From Peptococcaceae bacterium (lineage in GTDB: Bacteria; Bacillota; Peptococcia; Peptococcales; Peptococcaceae), in assembly GCA_900756555.1 (NCBI GenBank), contig CAAEKP010000007.1, positions 1-5,236 on the forward strand: DNA of 5,236 nucleotides, read 5' to 3'. Both the position numbers and the translations under genes were made by a program. The notes beneath the pieces were generated by a model that was not told where the DNA came from, made no database searches, and was given only the letters and a program-made list of their open reading frames with translations. Position 1 is the first letter of the stretch. Each line of letters opens with the position of its first letter. Shown here piece by piece: positions 1-4,560 of this stretch.

Positions 1-69
1 ATGTCATGCCGGACAATCGGGAACGCCCGATAAATGCGCCTTTTCTGGCAGTGTCCACCCACGGTGGAG

Positions 70-97
70 GTATTCAAAACTCATGAGTTATGAATAC
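70..97. repeat. near-perfect 28-bp palindrome
   Basis: Thirteen of fourteen base pairs match about a centre between 83 and 84; the only mismatch is A77 with A90. The core is ACTCATGAGT (79-88) and the outer arms are GTATTCA (70-76) and TGAATAC (91-97). The half-site ATTCATAACT is present on the minus strand at 86-95, with a one-base variant on the plus strand at 72-81. It could be a binding site for a dimeric regulator or an extragenic palindromic repeat; the sequence does not decide. Confidence 0.7.
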
Positions 98-125
98 AAG
101 CCACAAAAGAAATTGAAAATGCATA

Positions 126-135
126 ATTCATAACT
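126..135 (+). repeat. third copy of the ATTCATAACT half-site
   Basis: ATTCATAACT is an exact inverted copy of 86-95, with centres 40 bp apart (about four helical turns). Together with the palindrome at 70-97 it makes three half-sites in 64 bp. Confidence 0.6.
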
Positions 136-185
136 TGATATAATTTGTTTATACATATTGATTAATTGCACTTATAAAACTGCAT

Positions 186-223
186 AAAAAAATACCGCAG
201 CGATAATAACACGCTACGGTATT
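186..223 (-). terminator. Rho-independent terminator of the operon
   Basis: Read on the minus strand, a 12-bp stem (AATACCGTAGCG pairing with CGCTGCGGTATT, one internal U-G wobble) encloses a 9-nt A/T loop and runs straight into a run of seven T, two of which pair in the stem. It begins 20 nt after the TAA of the lipoprotein gene. The plus-strand side of the hairpin has no T-run, so it terminates leftward transcription only. Confidence 0.92.
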
Positions 224-242
224 GATGAATTGCTATGTTGTT

Positions 243-911
243 TTACTGAATTACCATTTCCAATACGCCGGTGGATTCCGACGCGATGGTGCCAGGCTGA
301 CAGAACACGCCCAAGCCTTCGTCATAACGATAATACTGCACTTCGTCCAAATGCTCTTTGATATACTCTGCGGCATCGGCATGGAAGGTGGCTGGGTCAG
401 ACTGCACCACACCACCAAATTGCTGAATAACTGTTGCTTCTGCTTTAGATTCTTTCATATCCAGCAATTCGCCCAGGGTCATTTTATCCCCGCTGCCCAG
501 ACTGTAGGTAGCAGCGTACTGCAAATATTTTTCGCCAGCGAAATCTTCCATCTGCACCACAGACAGCATACCTTTGGCATTATACCGCACCTCTGCATGA
601 TAGGCGAACACGGCATCACCAGCAACAGAGCCAAATTCATCTGCTACCTGCTGCACAAAGGCCTCTGCGTCCTGCTGGAACCGGGCATTTAGTTTTTCCA
701 GCATTTTGTCCACATCAGTGCTGTTGGTGGTAGCTGATACCACTGGATAAGACAGGCTCACCGTTTGTCCGGCTTCTGTGGTTAACGTGCTCTCCTGCTG
801 AGCCACATCTACGCTGGCCAGTGTTTGCACATCTTTGTCACCACAGCCCGCCGCTAAAAACAGCATACTCAACGCCAACAATATTACTAAAAACTTCTTG
901 CTTATTTTCAT
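243..911 (-). CDS. lipoprotein with DUF4163/DUF3298 (RsiV/PdaC-like) features
   Basis: Predicted membrane-anchored surface lipoprotein, 222 aa from the ATG at 911. It has a basic N-terminus (MKISKK), a hydrophobic core and lipobox AAGC with lipidated Cys23, followed by GDKD. The mature part looks like DUF4163 followed by DUF3298: VSLSYPVVSATTNSTDVDKM (51-70), a helical stretch (70-94), YHAEVRYNAKGMLSVVQMED (104-123), YSLGSGDKMTLGELLD (136-151), and the closing YRYDEGLGVFCQPGTIASES plus TGVLEMVI (194-221). The last part parallels the DUF3298 'glvvyF..YeIapya.G...v.ip' pattern. These domains occur in RsiV, where they bind lysozyme, and in the deacetylase PdaC. Lysozyme binding here is only a possibility. 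The start at 911 is chosen because AGAGGTG lies 9 nt upstream; a GTG at 923 falls inside that site. The gene begins 27 nt after the sortase stop and ends 20 nt before the terminator, so it is the last gene of the operon. Lipoprotein call firm; domain assignment moderate. Confidence 0.85.
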   Translation of the reverse strand: MKISKKFLVILLALSMLFLAAGCGDKDVQTLASVDVAQQESTLTTEAGQTVSLSYPVVSATTNSTDVDKMLEKLNARFQQDAEAFVQQVADEFGSVAGDAVFAYHAEVRYNAKGMLSVVQMEDFAGEKYLQYAATYSLGSGDKMTLGELLDMKESKAEATVIQQFGGVVQSDPATFHADAAEYIKEHLDEVQYYRYDEGLGVFCQPGTIASESTGVLEMVIQ

Positions 912-920
912 TTTCAAACC

Positions 921-927
921 CACCTCT
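921..927 (-). promoter_or_regulatory. ribosome binding site deciding the lipoprotein start at 911
   Basis: On the minus strand AGAGGTG precedes ATG 911 with a 9-nt spacer. The in-frame GTG at 923 is part of this motif and would give the signal peptide a four-residue N-terminal extension (MGLK). Confidence 0.7.
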
Positions 928-938
928 GTTTTTTACTC

Positions 939-1781
939 TCAGTTCTGTTCTGCGTCAGCAGCGGATTCTCCTGCTGCTTCTGCATTGGCAGCTGTTTCCG
1001 ACTGCTCCACATACAGCGGCTCAATCTCTGCCAGACGGCCAATTACCACAAAACGCGCCCGATAATCGTTGCCCGATACACAAGTGGACAGGGTAACAAA
1101 ATCATCCTCTGCGCTGGCGGTTGCCGTTGTCAGCACAGCAGAACGGCGAATTACTTTATCCAGCCACTTCTGTTTCGCCTCCGCATTGGCAAAGCTGCGG
1201 TCATAAATATCGCTCAAAGCATCGGTCTGAAACGCCGACACGATTTCATAGCGGCGATTCCCTTCTGGCGTCATGATATAAAACTCCTGATGGGCATCGT
1301 AAAATTCCTGATGACCAAACTTTTTCAGGCAGGCAAACATTTTGCCATTCTTCATATTATGACCATAGATAACGGTATTGTCATCACTAAAATCACTGTT
1401 GTTGCGATAATCCATAAAAATACTGCCCGCACTGTTCGACGTGCCATCGTAAGTTTTATACAGGTAAGCATCATTGTTGCGCCCACTCTGCACCAGCGGA
1501 TAGTTAATCACCGTATCATAAACCCAGATCCAGCCCTGCACCTCATTGTTCACCCCTTGCAAATGGGCAAAGTCGATTGTGAAGGTAGGCCAGGTGATTG
1601 GCTCCGCCGTTTCAAATTCCTGCTCTAACTCCGGCGCTGTCAAAAATTCTGTCTGTGCCGCGTCATACAGCGCATCACTCTGGCGATATTCCTGCCAGAT
1701 TAAAAATAAATTAGCTGCCGCATACACAAACACTGCCAGAAAGAACAGCGTTAGAATATTTTTTATCCATTTTTTCTGCAT
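939..1781 (-). CDS. srtB: class B sortase
   Basis: Membrane-anchored cysteine transpeptidase that cuts a C-terminal sorting motif and joins the surface protein to peptidoglycan or to a pilin Lys. Numbered from the ATG at 1781 (280 aa): an N-terminal membrane anchor (about 9-29), a linker with acidic residues (35-65), then the sortase barrel. Seen are NYPLVQS (93-99), YLYKTYDGTSNSAGSIFMDY (106-125), TVIYGHNMKNGKMFACL (136-152, catalytic His141) and FVTLSTCVSGNDYRARFVV (228-246, catalytic Cys234 and probable Arg243). The NxxY..D, GxxFMDYRN and YGHNM..G.MF pattern is that of class B. After the barrel comes a 25-residue acidic, Ala-rich tail (about 256-280) that is not part of the fold. ATG 1781 is preferred because AGGTGA lies 5 nt upstream. 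A GTG at 1790, inside that site, would add three residues. The gene starts 16 nt after the pilT stop and so appears to share the pilus operon. No LPxTG or NPxTG-type substrate is encoded in the window, so its target is unknown. Confidence 0.92.
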   Translation of the reverse strand: MQKKWIKNILTLFFLAVFVYAAANLFLIWQEYRQSDALYDAAQTEFLTAPELEQEFETAEPITWPTFTIDFAHLQGVNNEVQGWIWVYDTVINYPLVQSGRNNDAYLYKTYDGTSNSAGSIFMDYRNNSDFSDDNTVIYGHNMKNGKMFACLKKFGHQEFYDAHQEFYIMTPEGNRRYEIVSAFQTDALSDIYDRSFANAEAKQKWLDKVIRRSAVLTTATASAEDDFVTLSTCVSGNDYRARFVVIGRLAEIEPLYVEQSETAANAEAAGESAADAEQN

Positions 1782-1786
1782 TGTAT

Positions 1787-1792
1787 TCACCT
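1787..1792 (-). promoter_or_regulatory. ribosome binding site favouring the sortase start at 1781
   Basis: On the minus strand AGGTGA, matching the end of the AGGAGGTGA consensus, lies 5 nt before ATG 1781 in the gap after the pilT stop. The alternative GTG at 1790 is inside this motif and has only a weak GTGG upstream. Confidence 0.6.
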
Positions 1793-1797
1793 GCCAC

Positions 1798-2862
1798 TTA
1801 CAATAATGCCATCCGTTTTTCCATCATTTCTATGTTCACGGCATATTTCACCGCTGTTTCTTTCGTAATCCTGTGCTGCTTAACCAGCTCCAACAGGCTG
1901 GCATCCATGGTTACCATGCCCTCCCCGCCGGAGGATGCAATCAACGCGTCCAGCTGATGCACTTTCGATTCCCGAATCATATTGCGCACAGCATTGTTCA
2001 GATGCATTATCTCAAAAGCCGGTGCCAGCCCACCGTCAACCAACGGCACCAATTGCTGGGACACCACCGTTTGCAGCACCATAGCCAGCTGCACCCGAAT
2101 CTGCTGCTGCTGATTGGCCGGAAATACATCAATAATACGGTCAATGGTATTTGCCGCACCTATTGTATGCAGCGTGGAGATTACCAGATGGCCTGTTTCA
2201 GCGGCAGTCATCGCCGTGCGGATTGTTTCATAGTCCCGCATTTCGCCCAGCAGTATCACATCCGGCGCTTGCCGCAGGCTGGCACGCAGGCCGGACAGAT
2301 AGTCCTCTGTGTCCAGGCCGATTTCCCGCTGGCTCACTGCACATTTCGCATTGCGATGCAAATATTCAATCGGTTCTTCCAGCGTGATAATATGACCCTC
2401 TCTGGTCTGGTTAATGCGGTCAATCAGGCAGGCCAGCGTAGTGGATTTACCACCTCCGGCAGGCCCGGTCACCAGCACCAGCCCCTTGGTTTTATCCGCA
2501 ATTTTCATCAGCGTTTCAGGAATCTGCATGGCCTGATAATCCGGGATACCAAACGGGATAACCCGAATCACCGCCGCCAGACTGCCCCGCTGCTTGTAAA
2601 TGCTGACCCGAAATCTGGATAACTGCGGCACCGTCAGCGAAAAATCATCGTCGCCGCTGGCCAGAATGCCTTCCATGCTGCGATTAGCTACGTCATAAAT
2701 TTTTTGTACCAGTTCTTCTGACTGCGCCGGCGTGAGCCGATTCCCGTCAATATGGCGCAGATGTCCATTGGCTTTGTAAGTCAGCGGCAAGCCAGCCATG
2801 ATGAAAACGTCCGAAGCCTGTTCTGTTACGGCCTGTTTTAATAATAATTCTAATTCTGCCAT
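1798..2862 (-). CDS. pilT: PilT-type twitching motility / pilus retraction ATPase
   Basis: Cytoplasmic hexameric ATPase of the secretion-ATPase superfamily. In the PilT branch it drives pilus disassembly and retraction by acting through the PilC/GspF platform. At 354 aa the length is normal for PilT. The N-terminal PAS-like domain (about 1-100) opens with the typical LLKQAVTEQASDVFIMAGLP (7-26). The RecA-like core has Walker A GPAGGGKST (133-141), the Asp box ITLEEPIEYLH (159-169; usually EDPIE), Walker B DVILLGEMRD (201-210) and the His box GHLVISTLHT (224-233). The C-terminal AVRNMIRE (291-298) corresponds to the AIRNLIRE motif needed for retraction in characterised PilT proteins, which favours PilT over the assembly ATPase PilB/GspE. 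The zinc-binding tetracysteine of PilB is absent. The ATG at 2862 follows AAAGGA with an 8-nt spacer, placed right after the upstream TAG with 14 nt between genes. A gspF-like partner is in the same operon; the assembly ATPase is not in the window. Confidence 0.95.
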   Translation of the reverse strand: MAELELLLKQAVTEQASDVFIMAGLPLTYKANGHLRHIDGNRLTPAQSEELVQKIYDVANRSMEGILASGDDDFSLTVPQLSRFRVSIYKQRGSLAAVIRVIPFGIPDYQAMQIPETLMKIADKTKGLVLVTGPAGGGKSTTLACLIDRINQTREGHIITLEEPIEYLHRNAKCAVSQREIGLDTEDYLSGLRASLRQAPDVILLGEMRDYETIRTAMTAAETGHLVISTLHTIGAANTIDRIIDVFPANQQQQIRVQLAMVLQTVVSQQLVPLVDGGLAPAFEIMHLNNAVRNMIRESKVHQLDALIASSGGEGMVTMDASLLELVKQHRITKETAVKYAVNIEMMEKRMALL

Positions 2863-2876
2863 CGTGTTGTTCCTTT

Positions 2877-3323
2877 CTATGATTCTGTCTCACCGTCCCA
2901 CACATGGATGTCCTCCGCGTAGTCCCACGGCTGAGCCACTACGTTCCACTGCTCTGTGCGGATAGCGCCCTCGGGCAAAACCGCCAGCTTCACCGCCAAT
3001 TGTTGCTGCTGGTCAATCTCTACCGCATAGGTCAGATAAATAATTTCATTCTGCTGCTCTACCTGCACGCCGGGCACTTGCAGCCGCGCCGCCTCCACAC
3101 CCGATTGCAGGCTGTCATAAATCTGCTCATAGATGGCCTCGCACTGCCAATCCGCTGCATAATACTGCTGCACCGCCGCTGCCGATTTTTCTGCCAGCTT
3201 GCGCTCATAATTTGCTGTCACCAGCGATAAGCTGGCAAACACCGTCAAACACAGCACGGCAAAAATCATCACAATGGAAGCGCTGCCCACATGCACGCCC
3301 ATAGCTGACCGCTTATTGCTCAT
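2877..3323 (-). CDS. small single-span pilus-operon protein, GVHVG type (148 aa)
   Basis: No gene name is known to me. A short basic N-terminus (MSNKRSAM) leads into GVHVGSASIVMIFAVLCLTV (9-28) and a single membrane helix reaching about residue 37. Next is an alpha-helical, Ala/Gln-rich stretch with AVQQYYAADWQCEAIYEQIYDSL (50-72), then an extracytoplasmic part with IIYLTYAVEIDQQQQLAVKL (94-113). From memory, proteins with 'GVHVG.SSI..IFVVLCL..FA.LSLVSAN' recur in clostridial pilus operons next to DUF4860 genes. The layout resembles a minor pilin of the PilX/GspK kind (helix, then a helical region and a strand-rich head), but without a clear prepilin cleavage site or the +5 Glu. The ATG at 3323 has GAGGAGG upstream and overlaps the previous gene by 11 nt, implying coupled translation. 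The TAG stop runs directly into the pilT ribosome site. Existence is well supported; the role as a pseudopilus component is inferred from context. Confidence 0.86.
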   Translation of the reverse strand: MSNKRSAMGVHVGSASIVMIFAVLCLTVFASLSLVTANYERKLAEKSAAAVQQYYAADWQCEAIYEQIYDSLQSGVEAARLQVPGVQVEQQNEIIYLTYAVEIDQQQQLAVKLAVLPEGAIRTEQWNVVAQPWDYAEDIHVWDGETES

Positions 3324-3750
3324 GCTGCCCGCCTCCTCGTCCTGATTTCACCGGCAAGGTAAAGACAGGCGTATCCTCCGCTATGGCATACACGGCAATC
3401 TCCGCTTCACCGGCCTGCGTCAGCGGCTTAATCTGCAAATAATAGCTGCTCTCCTCTGCCGTGCGCACCTGCTGCCACTGCCGGTCATAATACACGCGGC
3501 CCGTCTGCTGCTCCCACTTGCCGTCCAGCAGCGCTACTGCCTGCCGGATATCGCCCTCAGCAGATTTATAGCAGCTGGCTGCGCTGCGCGCTGCCACCAC
3601 CCCGGCGCTGAGATTGTGGCTGTCCCGCGCCATCTGCTGTGCCGACCCAAACATACTGGCACAGATAGCCGCACATAAGGAAAAAAACAGCAACACGATC
3701 ACCAATTCCATCAGAAACAATGTGGATTTGGACGCATACTGCTTACGCAT
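3313..3750 (-). CDS. pseudopilin-like protein with LFLMEL N-terminal helix (145 aa)
   Basis: Probable minor pseudopilin. The N-terminus has a short basic leader (MRKQYASKST) and then LFLMELVIVLLFFSLCAAIC (11-30), which parallels the class III pilin helix. Glu15 would be the +5 Glu if cleavage fell between Thr10 and Leu11. The canonical -1 Gly is absent (Thr), so processing by a prepilin peptidase is uncertain. The rest (about 35-130) is an extracytoplasmic domain including VVAARSAASCYKSAEGDIRQ (51-70), ending in a Gly/Arg-rich tail (KSGRGGGQHEQ). The start at 3750 is chosen because AAAGGAG lies 9 nt upstream. The frame stays open to an ATG at 3843, but that extension would overlap the DUF4860 gene by 50 nt and encode an unlikely Cys/Trp-rich leader. 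The 3' end overlaps the next start by 11 nt. Related 'LFLMELIIVILFFSL' proteins are familiar to me from clostridial pilus operons. The role is inferred. Confidence 0.87.
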   Translation of the reverse strand: MRKQYASKSTLFLMELVIVLLFFSLCAAICASMFGSAQQMARDSHNLSAGVVAARSAASCYKSAEGDIRQAVALLDGKWEQQTGRVYYDRQWQQVRTAEESSYYLQIKPLTQAGEAEIAVYAIAEDTPVFTLPVKSGRGGGQHEQ

Positions 3751-3759
3751 AGTTATCGG

Positions 3760-3768
3760 CTCCTTTCC
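3760..3768 (-). promoter_or_regulatory. ribosome binding site deciding the start at 3750
   Basis: On the minus strand GGAAAGGAG is followed by a 9-nt spacer and ATG at 3750. This supports the shorter pseudopilin-like protein over an in-frame ATG at 3843 that lies inside the upstream gene. Confidence 0.8.
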
Positions 3769-3793
3769 CGCTGTGCAAATACACCAGCAGCTG

Positions 3794-4246
3794 CTACTGC
3801 CGCCCTTCTGCACTGATGCACACCAAACGCAGCAGATCATCACTTACTGGCGTAACCTGCAAATCCTGTACGGCTATAATTTTTTCTCCGTCCTCCGGCT
3901 GAAACTGTAAGCCATCTTCAAAATAAAGCTCCCGCATATAACCGTCGGCGTAATAAATCAATGTGGTATACTGCACATCATCCACCATCTCTGAGAGCGC
4001 CAGAACATTTTCTCCGGCAAACTGCCGCACCGTCACCATGCCTCGCTGGTCATAATGGCGCAGCTTAGCGTCCAGATAGGCCAGGCAAGTGCGCTCATCA
4101 TACTGCGCCTCCATATTGCCGGCAATGGATTGATAAGCGCCGGCGCCTGCCAATAGCACACTCAGCACCGCTGCCGCAAAAGCGCAAAACAGCGCCAGCA
4201 TAAACACAATATCAATGGTGTGATTGTCCTGCTCCAATTTTCGCAT
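3794..4246 (-). CDS. DUF4860 family membrane protein of the pilus operon (150 aa)
   Basis: Matches my knowledge of the DUF4860 family, found in Bacillota pilus / type II secretion-like operons and without an assigned biochemical role. Features in order are an N-terminal NHTIDIVFMLALF segment entering a single hydrophobic helix (about 11-36), the family-typical DERTCLAYLDAKLRHYD (50-66), then YTTLIYYADGYMRELY (93-108), and a C-terminal strand-rich part ending LLRLVCISAEG (138-148). The layout, one membrane helix followed by a roughly 110-residue extracytoplasmic domain, resembles a minor pilin, but no prepilin peptidase motif is present. The ATG at 4246 is preceded by GAAAGG with an 8-nt spacer. 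That site lies in the last codons of the upstream gene and only 5 nt separate the two genes, so translation is probably coupled. The stop is 43 nt before the next start, the widest gap in the operon, and I see no promoter in that gap. Family call good; function unknown. Confidence 0.88.
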   Translation of the reverse strand: MRKLEQDNHTIDIVFMLALFCAFAAAVLSVLLAGAGAYQSIAGNMEAQYDERTCLAYLDAKLRHYDQRGMVTVRQFAGENVLALSEMVDDVQYTTLIYYADGYMRELYFEDGLQFQPEDGEKIIAVQDLQVTPVSDDLLRLVCISAEGRQ

Positions 4247-4251
4247 GGCTT

Positions 4252-4548
4252 CTACCTTTCCAGCACGGTAATCTCCGGCATAATATTTTCTGCAAATATT
4301 TCATAATGCACAATGTACTTATCTTCATTCACCTGCAAGCCATACTGCTTCTGCAAATAGGCCACATCAGGCGGATAACGCCCCTCCAGCGCGTAACAGC
4401 TCACCACAGCCCGCCGCAGCGCATCCTCCGTGATGCGCAGACCTTCCTCCTGACTGCTCTGTGCCGCGCTCTGCAGGCCATACAGCATGAACAGCGCCAT
4501 GGCAATAAACACCACCAGCCCTGCCGCGTTTTCCTTCATCCATCTCAT
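4252..4548 (-). CDS. small single-span pseudopilin-like protein (98 aa)
   Basis: No standard gene name is known to me. One N-terminal hydrophobic helix (about residues 9-27) is followed by a short extracytoplasmic domain with LRRAVVSCYALEGRYPPDVAYLQKQYG (44-70) and a conserved-looking end, YEIFAENIMPEITV (82-95). From memory, small proteins with 'CYALEGRYPP...YGL...NIMP' recur beside gspF in clostridial pilus operons. The GRYP segment recalls the GspG-like pattern of a helix followed by 'G.YP'. There is no canonical prepilin peptidase site: the N-terminus is MRWMKENAAGLVVF, with no Gly followed by a hydrophobic stretch with Glu at +5. It may therefore be a minor, uncleaved membrane component. 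The ATG at 4548 is backed by TAAGGAG with an 8-nt spacer, overlapping the gspF stop. An in-frame ATG three codons later is less well placed. The stop lies 5 nt before the DUF4860 gene and its last codons contain that gene's ribosome site. Expression of the reading frame is very likely; the role is inferred from context. Confidence 0.85.
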   Translation of the reverse strand: MRWMKENAAGLVVFIAMALFMLYGLQSAAQSSQEEGLRITEDALRRAVVSCYALEGRYPPDVAYLQKQYGLQVNEDKYIVHYEIFAENIMPEITVLER

Positions 4549-4560
4549 AAGCGCCGCTCC

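Larger units (their letters stand above)
1..185. other. non-coding flank downstream of the operon, no gene recognised
   Basis: Two parts differ sharply in composition. Bases 1-70 are about 59% G+C by my count and contain two short hairpins: ATCGGG/CCCGAT with an AACG loop (16-31) and TCCACC/GGTGGA with a 3-nt loop (54-68). Bases 71-185 are strongly A+T-rich and hold the palindrome and the third half-site. Short frames are open on the plus strand from the left edge (one to the TAA at 131-133), but none resembles a protein I recognise. The G+C-rich part may be the end of a gene, mobile element or RNA lying to the left. Confidence 0.5.

Noticed and set aside
1..70. Tail of an insertion sequence such as an IS21-like element
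   Set aside because: The TGTCCACC-type string and hairpins prompted the idea, but no transposase residues, terminal repeats or target duplication can be shown in the window.
66..133. 16-codon plus-strand ORF (ATG at 83) with GGAGG at 66-70
   Set aside because: The spacer is 12 nt, the start lies inside the palindrome, and the peptide has no recognisable features; coding cannot be supported.
113..144. Possible plus-strand promoter: TTGAAA (113-118) and extended -10 TGATATAAT (136-144)
   Set aside because: The spacer is 20 bp, the region is A+T-rich so such matches arise by chance, and it would transcribe only antisense to the terminator and lipoprotein gene.
222..692. 156-codon plus-strand open frame over the lipoprotein gene
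   Set aside because: Antisense to a well-supported lipoprotein gene, no convincing ribosome site, and a His/Phe-rich product unlike any known family.
1873..2622. 249-codon plus-strand open frame over pilT
   Set aside because: Lies wholly opposite the conserved PilT core, and its His/Gln-rich product is typical of a reverse-strand shadow.
3751..3843. N-terminal extension of the pseudopilin-like protein to an ATG at 3843
   Set aside because: It would overlap the DUF4860 gene by 50 nt and add a Cys/Trp-rich leader before the basic start of the pilin-like helix; a strong ribosome site supports 3750.
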